The notes under the pieces: generated by a model | What the model saw: only the letters and a program-made list of their open reading frames with translations | Told to the model about the DNA's origin: nothing | Databases searched by the model: none | Shown: piece by piece, positions 49,641 to 59,462 of the stretch | How positions within the stretch are numbered: the first letter of the stretch is position 1 | How the letters are laid out: each line of letters begins with the position of its first letter | Position numbers and translations under genes: made by a program | From: Aquilaria yunnanensis | Taxonomy: Eukaryota > Streptophyta > Magnoliopsida > Malvales > Thymelaeaceae | NCBI GenBank assembly: GCA_039654915.1 | Contig: CM077594.1 | Span: 108,142,893 to 108,206,892 of the forward strand | DNA: 64,000 nucleotides | Direction of reading: 5' to 3'

Positions 49641-50160
49641 AAGGAACTACCACCAAGGCACAATGGTTAAAGGACTCCATGATAGTTTTGATGGACTGGA
49701 CAAGTTGGCCTGTAACGGCTCAACATGAGCATAACCTCTAATAGTAGTCATGGCAGTAGAGCAATCAGAAGGGATGGTAATGTTACGTAGCCCAAAACTA
49801 CTAGTTGTCCACATAGCTCCTTGGATAGCATAGAGTTTTGCATTTAAGGCAGAAGGCCATGAGTAAATAGGATGACCATTTGAGTAAATTGGAGGGGCAT
49901 TAATCCATCCATACCCAAGCCGCAACCCCCAATTGTGATGACTTTTGCCAGGCACCATCAGTCATGAAAAGATGAGGGATATGGTGTTGAACCTTATGGA
50001 TCATTGAACCCTGCACATGACAAAGAGTATCCGGAGGACTAAATCGACTGTGAGAGTCTTGAGCTTTTAGGCGATAAACAAAGAACAACAGTTGAACCAT
50101 ATTATCTCGACGAATTTGAATAGGAGGAACATTAAATGGGTTGACTTGAAAAACGAACTC
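49641..50160 (-). pseudogene. LINE RNase H-like remnant
   Basis: Minus-strand translation gives an RNase H fold of the plant LINE kind in two overlapping frames: FMTDGAWQ then GVAAWVWMD, followed in another frame by ALNAKLYAIQGAMWTT, RNITIPSDCSTAM and LQANL. The DGAW aspartate, the region of the second acidic residue (NAKLYAIQGAMW) and the SDC aspartate can be seen. A frameshift near 49910-49930 breaks it. No reverse transcriptase precedes it. Confidence 0.7.
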
Positions 50161-51063
50161 ATGAGACTACTTTGTCTTCAATTTTATACAGTGTTTTAAT
50201 TTAGGCCAGATTATTTCTTTATGAGTATTGTTTTATACTCTCTCAGTTATGCTTCGGGTTGATCTCCTCTATTTTGCAATAAAAATCTATCCATGGTTCA
50301 GTGTTGAACTAGGCCAATATTTTGCTTCTATAACATTTGAGGGCCCACTTCCTCTTTGCAAGTTTCGATTTTCTAAAAAAAAATAAAGAAAGAAAAAGTT
50401 TTGGTAAAAATTCAATGGTCTGGAGAGGATAAAATTAAAGTACAGGGAGCTGATGCGAAGATTTTGAAAATTTGGATGGCCTTCGTGTATATTTATATTT
50501 TTTTCGAAGGTTGTAATATTTTCATCTGGTTTTCAAGCACTGAACGAATGTTGTAATATTTAGTATTTTAGAAAAATGTAATAGCTGGCATCGAAAATCG
50601 TATTGTCGGAGAAGTTTGAAACGTCAACGCCAAATCTCCGAAGTCTCTGAGTATCTTTTGACTCTCTATCTTCTTCTTCTCGGATTCGCTATCAAGTCAC
50701 CGGACTACATCTACATCTACAGAGACGGTGCCGGCCCTGTAATTGATCGAAGGGAAACACGGTAGATTTGGCTGTCTTTTGTTGGCTTTTTGGGTTTTGA
50801 TTAAGTCACTGTTCATGCTCCAATAAAGGTAAATCTTGATAAAATCATACTCTTAGATTGCTCCTTGGTTAATTGCTGGTGGAAGATCTTTCAGTTGCAC
50901 TTCGATTTAGAATCAAGTTGAACGGCGATGACGGTATTGAAGCCTTTTAAAACTTTCCGACAGATGGAAACACTTCAAATTTACAGCAGTTTCAGAGGAA
51001 AGGATCTTGTCTTCACGTCACCATTGTGATTTTCCCTCACAAAATCTTTGTAAGAAGAGAAAA
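50161..51063. other. Upstream part of the F-box pseudogene
   Basis: The 50590-50760 part looks like a 5' UTR exon (TCTTCTTCTTCTCGGATTCG, moderate GC). A GT-starting possible intron begins at 50761. Nothing else recognised. Confidence 0.35.
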
Positions 51064-52498
51064 ATGGCTAAACCAGATCCACAGCAACTAGGGAAGGGTG
51101 CCAGTAAAGTTGAGGATTCCAGAGAGGACAGGATTAGTGATTTACCCGATTAGATTCTGATTTCAATTCTCTCTCTGATTCCGACAAAACAAGCCGATTC
51201 AGACATCTGTTTTTGTCTAAAAGGGGAATACACCTGTGGACTTCCATCAGTGTTCTCAATTTGGATGAGGACGCTTGTTTCCTGGATTATGTGGATGGAG
51301 TGCTCAGGGCTCACAGGGCAGATCTTTGACTAGTTCTCGCTCAGATGTGAGGACTTCTATAACGAACCATCTATTAGCTCATGGATCAGCGCTGCAATTA
51401 TGCGAACTACACATCCAAGAACCTCAGGTGTAATTATGTTGCTATGAATGTGCCTGACTACGTGTGCCTCAAGCTACTCTGCATCGCTATGGTCTACTTT
51501 GTGGATGCTTAGGCTCCTTGCTGGCTGCCCTCGGCTTCAAGAGCTACGCATAGAACGACGAGGATGGGACACTCTTCCTACATTTTATGTTCGTTCGCCT
51601 TCCCTCAAGAGCTTGACGATGGTGGACCAAGTTTCTAAATCTTGGTGCATGAAACGCCCCGGCTCTTTTCCATAAACTTTCCAAAGTTGAAATTTCTAGA
51701 CATCTGGGTCGGGTCCAATCCAACCAAAATAATGTATATATTGGAGCATCCCCTCTCCCTAGTTTCAGCTGACATTCATGCAAGCAGACCAGGCCCAGCC
51801 GTTGATCTTCTCAATCTGGCGGACAGAGCAGTTAATATCAAACTAAATCTATCCTATGACGCCTGGGTCAGGTTTCTTACGGTCAATATCTTTTTCTCTA
51901 TTCTCACTTGTTAAGTCAAAGCTTTCATTTGTCCTAACCTGCCCTTATTTTGCAGGCTCTTCAAGTCCATGGAGATCTACTTTCTTTTGAAAACTTGAGG
52001 CGTTTGGAGGTAACATCTTCTGCATCAGGGTGGAGCATTCTGCATAAGTTGCTTCTATGCTCGCCAAATCTATCGCCCTTGGTTCTTGAGGTACACCTTC
52101 AAATTTCTCATTGTCACACCTGATATCATATTATGTGTTCATTCATTTCTGATTTTTATTTCACTTCTTAAGATTTCATTTGCTCTTGTTTTCTTTCTTT
52201 CTTTTTTTTATTCCAGATTAACCAAGACGCCAGAAACAAAAAAGTTGATCAGCAAGCTAAAGGACTTATTCCTAGATGCCTTGTCTCACATCTCAAGGTG
52301 GTTTAAATATGAAAATGTCGGCTCAACGCAGACTTTGATTTACAATTGATATGGTATATTTTAGCGAACGGGATGGTGTTGAAGAAGCTGGTGATTTCTT
52401 CTGGTGGTGTTGATTCCATGGACACAACCATGAATTTGCAGGACGCTATCATGGAGTTCCCGAAGGCTTCACATGTTTGCAAGATTAATTGCGCTTGA
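51064..52498 (+). pseudogene. F-box/FBD/LRR gene, broken
   Basis: The start MAKPDPQQLGKG at 51064 leads to EDRISDLPD, then TAG at 51151-51153 in place of the usual DEIL of the F-box, then ILISILSLIPTKQA. Single-base indels follow near 51193-51225, since the expected LSKR.IHLWTSISVLNLDE is spread over frames. LRR-like parts appear at 51480-51870 (CPRLQELRI, SPSLKSLTMV, FPKLKFLDIWV), then a likely intron (about 51871-51956), LLSFENLRRLEV, another intron, and an FBD-type end PRCLVSHLKVV...NGMVLKKLVIS to the stop at 52496. F-box/FBD proteins are SCF ubiquitin-ligase adaptors. This copy cannot make the full protein. Confidence 0.78.
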
Positions 52499-53106
52499 AG
52501 TTTTCTCCACACGCACATACAGACGTGACAAGTATAACATTTTCCAAGTAAGAAATAGACACATCCGAGCATAAAGTATCTTTTAAAGAACTACTATTAA
52601 GTTTTGATTTTACGGCTCAGTTAATTAGCATTGCATATTAATTGGAATGCTTTAATTTGACTGATATAACTCTTTGACAGGGCTTTGCGAAAGAAAAGAA
52701 AAAGAAGAAACGGACTGTTTTGTCACTCCCCACATAACCATCTGGGTTTCTTTCATCACCGTCGGTGAACTTGCCTTCTGATTTCCCAGTCTTCTTATTT
52801 ACATGAATCGATGGGCATGTTGACGAACGAGCTACGGATGGATTGCAAGATAGAGTAAATCTTTTGAAGAGAGCGAGTCTAACTTGGAATGTTAGACTTA
52901 AAAGACCTAGTGGCTTCTGCTAATGTGGATCGTTTCATTTGCCTTTTTTTTTTTTTTTTTGCTACTGGGAAATGGAGCAACTAACCAGTTATGATTGATT
53001 TCGTTCTGGTTTATTTGATTGCCCATAGTTGCAATAGATTCAAGTTGAGGTGAAGCAATTGTTCTGGTAATACAATTGTCATTCATGTTTCTCGGTATTG
53101 CTGTCA
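52499..53106. other. Spacer between two pseudogenes
   Basis: Nothing recognised; a T homopolymer at about 52944-52961. Confidence 0.4.
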
Positions 53107-53475
53107 GATTGCAGCGGACACCATAAGGCTGCAGGCTGTTGCTATTTCTCTTTTGTGAAGGATGAATCAGGCTATCCATCTTCTCACAACTGGTGCTCCT
53201 GAATCTGCTTTCAAGAACATGAAAACAATCGCTGCGTGTCTGCCTGATGGGCTTATAAATGCCGCAAATTGTTCAGCTAACAGGTAAATGCATTTTCACC
53301 CACCAGCTTTGTGATTTGTGGTTCTACCTTTTTTTTTGTTAATTTTTTTAATTTGGTATTGTTTTCTTACTTATAACTCATTTCTCATGTTCTATCTGGC
53401 TAGACCTCCTTCCATTGCAGTTATGCTATCAAGAAGTAGGCCGAAGTAGAGAGAGTTACCAGGGCTAACCATAGA
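53107..53475 (+). pseudogene. Ribosomal protein S5 (uS7) C-terminal fragment, unprocessed
   Basis: The plus frame gives RLQAVAISLL, TGA (53156-53158), then [34 protein letters not shown]. An intron with GT...AG borders (53284-53420) is followed by SYAIKK, TAG, AEVERVTRAN. This is the end of cytosolic 40S protein S5, normally VRRQAVDISPL...NQAIYLLTTGAR...SYAIKKKDEIERVAKANR. The retained intron shows it arose by DNA duplication, not retroposition. Both in-frame stops replace Arg or Lys codons by single changes, and the final stop is lost. The first two thirds of the gene are absent. Confidence 0.85.
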
Positions 53476-53570
53476 GGGTTTAAGAGTTCGTCCTAGAGCC
53501 ACTGTTACCACTTACCACTATTTACAGTTTTTATTATCCACAGATTCCAAGAACTATTTTTATCTGGATC

Positions 53571-53891
53571 TTAGTTTGTTAAACAACTTACACAACGGGC
53601 AAACAACCAAAAATCAATTTTTCTTTTATCAATTTCAACTTCCATTCCATTTTCACATCCCAGTAAAATCAAGTGCTCTACATATATTACTGATATAAGA
53701 GAAGCACGAGATGTTGAAGTGGGAAAATGACCAGAACTACTTCGGTTTCTTCTGTTGCTTCTTGAGCTACATGTACGGGTGTCCTCCACCAAGTTGCCAG
53801 TTGCGTGGTCAAAGATTCTTGGTGGACCAAAATCATAAGCAGCAGAGGCATGCGATGGCTGTGCTGCATCAGACGGAGAAAGCTCATACAT
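53571..53891 (-). repeat. Duplicated segment with a possible decayed exon (partner at 61055-61300)
   Basis: A minus-strand frame of 106 residues begins MYELSPSDAAQPSHASAAYD and continues FGPPRIFDHATG. The same segment recurs at 61055-61300 in the same orientation, with stops in the frame there (there PYDLGPPIIFDHV). The protein is not recognised. The shared sequence extends over about 250 bases. Confidence 0.55.
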
Positions 53892-54149
53892 TTTCCCTGA
53901 CCCAACTACTTAGAAATCAGAGGGAGCTCACCATCTTTGCCCCCACTATATATTATCTTCGCAGACTCCTACCCGAAAAAGAATTCTGGGCGAGTTAGCT
54001 TACACACAATGTCAAAATCCTGTCTGCTTTTCTTCATTCATCTGTTATACTCTCCTCCGTTCTAATTTCTATTCTTACAATCTGTCTTACCGTTCCAAAT
54101 TTTCATCCTTGTAGTATGTCTTACTGATTCCAATTTCCATCTTTATAAT

Positions 54150-54900
54150 TTGGCTGACGATGATGGCGGACACTACGCTGTGATATTAATATTAATTACG
54201 GTGTGGATGCCGCTGTCACTATGATAGTAATCAGCACTTTCGACACCAAGTAGGGTGAGATCAGCAAGAGCAGTAGGATTCTTGGATTGAACAATTATCC
54301 AAATTCCTTTCTTTACTAAGCCACTAAAGGTCAGTTTTGACCACACAAAGAAAAGGTCAGTTTCATGGTCCATACTTCCAAATCAGCCGGTGGCCTTGCG
54401 TTAAAGTTAATGTTCGCCGGGTTGCCAGAGTCACCCATTTACACAAAAAATGAGAATGTTACCCAGATCGAGGCCTTCTATATTAGTGTGAGAGGGGTTG
54501 ATGTCACTATCTTCACTATTTATGGTGTGAGCCTGGGTCCTGTCACTCACTTGCTTTGGCTGTGGGTGAGGTTGCTTATGACAATTTTTTTGTCACCACT
54601 AATCCGCCACGGCCACTTGGTAAGATATTGGTCGGGTGCACTCACAACACCAACACCTTTTACTAGCTTGTTATCCATGACTTATGTTTTTTAGGGATGT
54701 AAGTACCAGGTCCCCAGCGAGTTCATGCATTTTATGGGCAATAATTACTTCTGCCTGGCTCTGCTTCCGGCGGCTAACGGTGTCTACATTTTGGGTGCTT
54801 TTCAACAACAAAATATGCGCCTAATCTATGATCTCCGGGCCAATTTTTTTAGTTTCTATTGTCACAATTGTACTAAGGAGGGTGCTTTTCATAGCTGGCT
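54150..54900 (+). pseudogene. A1-family aspartic protease remnant
   Basis: The plus-strand C-terminal part reads NYFCLALLPA, GVYILGAFQQQNMRLIYDLR and FFSFYCHNC. This is the conserved end of plant nepenthesin-type aspartic proteases (CLA.LP...ILG.FQQQN..V.YDL..N.LSF....C). Upstream, SPIYTKNEN and IEAFYISVRGVDV fit the segment ahead of the second active-site loop. The second DSGT/DTGT motif itself is not found, and stops and frame changes interrupt the region. Catalytic function is not possible. Confidence 0.65.
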
Positions 54901-55564
54901 TGCTAATTTACTATTCTCTTTTTTATTCTCATGTGTTTGCATTGTGTTAGCTATTGTGCTGCTTATTTTCATTACATCTGTGTCTCTACTCCTTTGTCTC
55001 TTTAACAAGCTAGATATTGTCATTAAGAAACCTAATGTTGGATGGAATTCTAATGGCAACCGCAAATCCTTCTTAATTTTTATCTAATTTTTTTTTTAAT
55101 CTTTGACTTTTGAAGGCCTACTATTATATAATGCCTATCGAAGCACTTGATGCATCCCCTCTTCTTCTTCAATCTTAACTTTGATAAATCAACTTAACAT
55201 TTGGATTTTTCAAAGCCATATTACATACGTTCGCCAGAAAAGATTAAAAATTTGATATTTGAATTTGAATTCAAGTGGACAATTCATGATTTACTTGTCT
55301 AAATGTCCTAATGATGCAAATTCTCAATCATCATGCAATTCTTCTTCAAGCCCGGTTAAATTGAAAAGAAAAAGAAGCAGCCCTAGCCAAGCCCACATCA
55401 GTAGACCTTTCTTTTAAACTCTTTCTCAATGACCCAAGCCGGGCAAGGGAGGCTAGGTCTGGGTGGTCTGACCCAACTAACACCTTTAATGTAGGCACGC
55501 TTATTCAATGGAGGAATAGTTCAGCTTATATTAAAATGTTATTAAGAACGAAGTGATTGATTCT
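54901..55564. other. Intergenic, nothing recognised
   Basis: The hydrophobic frame that continues from the protease remnant to 55087 is probably chance. The remainder shows no gene. Confidence 0.4.
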
Positions 55565-57155
55565 AGAGATGGCATAATCTGACCTCGACCTAAAAACCTG
55601 GCCCAACTAACCTGAACTCAAGCACGACCTGACCCGAGTTGACTAAGAAAGCCAATGACCTAAACCTAACTATACCAAACTCGACCTGGACATGAACTCG
55701 ATTAAAGCAAGACCTGAACATGAATGACCTAAACTTGAATTACCCGAATCTGAATTGGACTAAACTCAATATAACTTGATGACTAAACCAGATAAGACCC
55801 TATTTCAGCCCAAATCAACATAAATATATTGTTGGCAAAGATGTAAGAATTTGTGTTTTTTTATGCTTATTTATCCAAAATACACATCAATTCAGACCAT
55901 AAAATTGAAGAAACTATAAACCCTAAACCCTAAATCTAAACCTAAAACCCTAAAACCCTAAACATTTATCCTAACTTAAACTATAAGCCCTTAATCCTAA
56001 TTATAAACCATGTACCTAAACCTAAACCTTAAACCTTAAATCCAAAGCCCTAGCCCTAATTGAAACCTTAACCTTTAACATAAACATAAACCCTAAGCTT
56101 AACTATAAATTGTCAACCCTAGTCCCTAACTATAAACTCCTAAACTCTAACCTTAAAACCTTAAACCCTAAACCTTAATACCTATTCTTATGCCTAACCC
56201 CTACCCAAACGGCCAAACCTTAACACTTAATTTTATTCTTAACCCTTATCTTAAATCTTAGGAACTTAATCCCAACCCTTACACTAAACTTTACATTTCC
56301 TCATTTATTACTTTTTATATTTAATAAGTCTTATATTTGAGGGCTTTCATATTTAATAATTTTCATTTTTTTTTTGGAACATTTATATTTAGTGAGTTTT
56401 ATATTTGATAACTTTCATATTTAATAAGTTTTATATTTGAGTTCTTCTAAAATAAGTAACTTGTAAGACTGATGATCTTGATAGGCAATTATCAAAATTA
56501 CAACATTGGCCTCTAAACTTTTAAGTATAATGTAATAAGGTGCCTTAATTTTGAAAATTTTCATTTTAGTCACCTACAACATGGGTCCTTAAGCTTCTTA
56601 AACCTTTGCATTTCACCCAAAATTTTTAAAAATTTACAGTTTAGTCACTAATAGTGTAATAGTGAACTAGAGTCATATTTCATAACAATTTTATAGTAAA
56701 AATTGGATATCATAGGAAATTTTCTGGAATATAGTAAAAAAGAAAATTTATAAATTTTTTAATTAAACATATTAAGAAAAAAAATTAAATTAATTGCATC
56801 AAAAATTGAATTTTTTAATTTAAAATTCAACAATAACTAAAAAAAACTGAATTGGTTAAATGATTTCACCATATACATCGATAATTTGAATAAACTTGAC
56901 TGGTCAACCCAACTTTGGCCTGAAACAGAAATAACCTGACTTGAAATTATCTGAGACTGAAATTGACCCAATCTGTATTGAACCTGAATCCAAATAAACT
57001 CGGCTCAACCGGAACCCGAACCTAAAATATGCCAACACAAAATTAACTCGAACCCAAATGACATGATCTGGATCTAAATTCATGCTAACCCAATTAAAGC
57101 CAAACCTGAATGACTTGACCCAAACTTGATCCGATCCACTCAATTACCATCCATA
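55565..57155. mobile_element. Degenerate non-autonomous element, family copy 2
   Basis: Same block order as 25929-27090: CCTGAAC and CCCGA-rich ends, ATTTTCATTTTAGTCAC and AACATGGGTCCT in the middle, and the right end CTGAATGACTTGACCCAAAC, then CAATTACCATCCAT. It is longer than copy 1 because of a telomere-like block and other sequence (about 55850-56450). Superfamily unsettled (hAT-like). Confidence 0.5.
55915..56245. repeat. Degenerate telomere-type repeats
   Basis: Many AAACCCTAA-like words (CCCTAAACCCTAAATCTAAA at the start), mixed with CCTTAAAC and CCTAACC variants, over about 330 bases. The plant telomere unit is TTTAGGG. The block is diverged and internal, not a chromosome end. Confidence 0.7.
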
Positions 57156-58093
57156 GTCAATATATGTTTATATAATGAATCTATTAAAATATCAAACTTA
57201 AGACAATTCGATGATAAATCAAGAAACCACATCACAATATATAAAGAAAAGAAACGTCTTGAAATTATGTGCGATTTAACACTTGCAATCAACCAGCTTG
57301 CATGTACAACTAGAATAAGAAGCGTTAACAAAGCTACCATGGCCAAACAACTAACAAGAGAGATAGGGGTCAATAAAACTCGAGTTCAAATACTATGTGA
57401 AAATAGCCAATTTAATTGGTCGAAATGGAACAAATTTCATCATAATAAATAGACATATGGAATCCTTTTATTGGACCGTATAAGATTTAATAGAAATATA
57501 AAAAACGGTTTAGGTATTAAATAGTAAAAAATGGACACTTAGGAATTGTTTAAGTGGAACAAAAAAGTCAGTAGGAATAACAATGATATAGCATGAAATG
57601 AGAAAGAATGTCCAACAACTTAGAGGCCTAATATATCCTTCAAAAGCGGCCCTAATTGTCTCACAGTCTACGAGAATGATAGGCAAATTGAGACTATTTA
57701 TTTATGCGGGCTTATGGAAAGGTAGGAATGAGTTTAGCTAAACAGTACTTGCCTTGTAGGTGAATGAAAGGTTTATGGTGGGTATTAGGTGTTACTGGTG
57801 GACACATAGGTATAACACGCCAACCTATATATTGCCATTTTTAATTTTTATACTTATTTGAATTAAACATGAAAGCAATCATAAAACTTACAAATAAATG
57901 TGTATTTTAGAATAAATACAATTATTCAAGAAAAAATGTACATTTTATAAAGGACACAATTGTTAAAACAGACAAAATTCTTTGAATTTTATTCAATTTA
58001 TAAAATTAATTAAATTTAAATAACAAAAATATATTTTCATTTGTGTGTAGCTTACAAATTACACATAAAACTTAAAAATTCTCCATCAAGAAA
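57156..58093. other. Intergenic, AT-rich
   Basis: No gene supported. A tRNA-like pair of words (TGGCCAAACAACTAAC and GAGTTCAAATAC) at 57339-57395 may mark a decayed SINE. Confidence 0.4.
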
Positions 58094-58272
58094 GAGATTT
58101 GGATTGTGAGTAAAGAAGAAATTATTACGGCATGTAAGAGCACTTGCTTGGCATTTAATTTGGACTTGTTTTGTTGCGAGGATGACTTCGGGTCCTTTGG
58201 GAGCTCAGGCCTAATGTGTGTAGCCGAATTGTTTAAGGAGGCTAGTTTTTGATAATATAGCTACACATATGA
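58094..58272 (+). pseudogene. Thaumatin-like protein C-terminal fragment
   Basis: Translation gives ITACKSTCLAFNLDLFCC, DDFGSFGSSG and AELFKEASF. This matches VACKSGCLAFNLDSFCC...SKLFKEV of the intact gene at 28534-29384, with only slight divergence over about 60 codons. It then ends, with loss of GKC and a stop after KEASF. The promoter, first exon and three quarters of exon 2 are absent. Confidence 0.85.
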
Positions 58273-58304
58273 AAAACCAAAGCGACTCTAGAAACCCAGT
58301 TTTA

Positions 58305-58465
58305 ACAACTTGGGTCTGTGTTCCTGATAAACCGTAACTGTTAGTACTTATAAGATTCTGAGCTCAGTTGACTTTTTTATTATTTCAAATAGTTTTGATT
58401 TTTGCAATTATTTGTGGTCATGCTTCTGTTGTGATGAATTATGAATACAGTTTTGCACGTTTGTA
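58305..58465 (+). repeat. Partial duplicate of the snoRNA cluster (from 59025-59170)
   Basis: AACCGTAACTGTTAGTACTT, AAGATTCTGAGCTCA and GCTTCTGTTGTGATGAATTA repeat, in the same order and strand, the 3' half of snoRNA 2 and the 5' start of snoRNA 3 of the cluster. The copy has the D box of the former but no C box, and the C box of the latter but not its D box, so neither RNA can be made. Confidence 0.7.
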
Positions 58466-58551
58466 TCTTGTGGGCAGCGTCAGGGATGAAGTTTTCAATG
58501 AAACCCAAACTTATCCAATGCTTCAGCTGGAAAAGTGGATGATCAGTGAAG

Positions 58552-58711
58552 AGCCCAACGTCTACGAATTAAGAGAATTGGGTCACCTCCGAGTATTCCA
58601 GCCCAATACATAAAAAAGGATATTGGAGCCATTTCGTAATGTCAGCTTCAGAAAGAGAACAGGACTTCGTCTAGGGTTTATGAGATGCCGCCGCCAGGAT
58701 GAGCTATATAA
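58552..58711 (+). promoter_or_regulatory. snoRNA cluster promoter: site II pair, telo-box, TATA box
   Basis: Two site II words (AGCCCA, i.e. TGGGCT on the minus strand) at 58552-58557 and 58600-58605, a telo-box TAGGGTTT (AAACCCTA reversed) at 58672-58679, and TATATAA at 58705-58711. Site II plus telo-box is the known signature of promoters of plant ribosomal-protein and snoRNA genes. The first snoRNA begins about 140 bases after the TATA box. Confidence 0.7.
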
Positions 58712-58845
58712 CAGAACCTAGCACTTCTCAAACAAATCCCAGTTCAGGCCGTGGCTGGCTCCGGGGTTAGGGTATCTAGGCTTGCTCATTCTCGTTCCTC
58801 TTTTTTTAAAGGTCTCTGTTTTTCTATGGTTGTTCATAGCCGGCA

Positions 58846-58920
58846 ATCAGGTGATGAGAAAAAACTGCAACAATATGACGAATTTGTTCCATGATTCGTA
58901 GTATTTAAGTCTCTGATGAT
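58846..58920 (+). ncRNA. C/D-box snoRNA 1 of the cluster (18S guide)
   Basis: C box GTGATGA (58851-58857) and D box CTGA (58913-58916) are closed by the stem ATCA/TGAT, with CCGG/CCGG further out. The segment AACTGCAACAA (58863-58873), ahead of a D'-like ATGA, is complementary to the conserved 18S rRNA stretch TTGTTGCAGTT. That points to 2'-O-methylation there. The segment ahead of the D box has no target I recognise. The rRNA comparison is from memory. Confidence 0.75.
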
Positions 58921-59000
58921 CCGGTCTTTTGTTTGTTTTTGTCTCTGGGTTTCACTGGTTGCTCATTTTGATTTCTTATAGTATTTCTTACTTATCGTCG

Positions 59001-59074
59001 GAGACGTGATGAATTATTCTTATTGGTCCGTGTTTCTGAAAAACCGTGACTGTTACTTTTAAGATTCTGATCTC
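59001..59074 (+). ncRNA. C/D-box snoRNA 2 of the cluster (25S guide)
   Basis: C box GTGATGA (59006-59012), D' CTGA (59036-59039) and D box CTGA (59067-59070), with terminal stem GAGA/TCTC. TTGGTCCGTGTTT (59023-59035), directly ahead of D', is complementary over 13 bases to the conserved 25S rRNA segment AAACACGGACCAA. By the box-plus-five rule the target would be the A after AAAC. The guide ahead of the D box is unassigned. Confidence 0.8.
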
Positions 59075-59142
59075 AATTGCCTTTAAGGAATTTCAAATGC
59101 TTTTGGTTTTCATCTTGGTTTTTGCAATTAGTTGTGGTTCGT

Positions 59143-59246
59143 GCTTCTGTTGTGATGAATTACGAATATAATTCGCATGTCAGACTTCAGAGATTTTTTT
59201 TTTCCAAAAAAACCAATGAGAAAATTCGTTTCAACTGAGCAGAAGC
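59143..59246 (+). ncRNA. C/D-box snoRNA 3 of the cluster (probable 25S guide)
   Basis: C box GTGATGA (59152-59158) and D box CTGA (59235-59238) are closed by a 7-bp stem GCTTCTG/CAGAAGC. CATGTCAGACT (59176-59186) is complementary to AGTCTGACATG of 25S rRNA, which lies only a few bases from the target of snoRNA 2. Its D' box is unclear. At about 104 nt it is longer than average, with a T-rich middle. Confidence 0.7.
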
Positions 59247-59295
59247 AACACTGTTTCTTGTTTGTGTCTTTTATTTTTTGGGTAACGTGCAGCGT

Positions 59296-59386
59296 AAAGG
59301 AGCATTGATGAGTCAGTACAGACCTGTAATGAATTTGCGGTAATGATCGCATCTCATTTAGAACATCTAAGGGACTGAGCTCCTTT
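59296..59386 (+). ncRNA. C/D-box snoRNA 4 of the cluster (double 18S guide)
   Basis: C box TTGATGA (59305-59311) and D box CTGA (59375-59378) are closed by a perfect 8-bp stem AAAGGAGC/GCTCCTTT. AGAACATCTAAGGG (59360-59373) ends one base ahead of the D box and is complementary over 14 bases to 18S CCCTTAGATGTTCT. The inner ACAGACCTGT (59318-59327), ahead of a D'-like ATGA, is complementary to 18S ACAGGTCTGT, a few bases upstream of the first target. It may be the plant counterpart of U61, whose target is in this stretch; I am not certain of the name. Confidence 0.85.
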
Positions 59387-59462
59387 GAATGCTATCCCAG
59401 AATTTCTTCTTTTTGCTGTTTTCCCCCTCGGGGGTTGTGGTTGTAATATGTTGTTCAGTAAG

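Noticed and set aside
54365..55087. Intact membrane protein gene (109- and 120-residue frames)
   Set aside because: The conserved ILGAFQQQN segment shows it is a decayed aspartic protease; the hydrophobic tail follows the true end.
57126..57452. 108-residue plus-strand frame
   Set aside because: No recognisable domain; overlaps the end of a repeat element and a SINE-like stretch.
58368..58613. 81-residue plus-strand frame
   Set aside because: Covers the snoRNA half-copies and the cluster promoter; no protein features.
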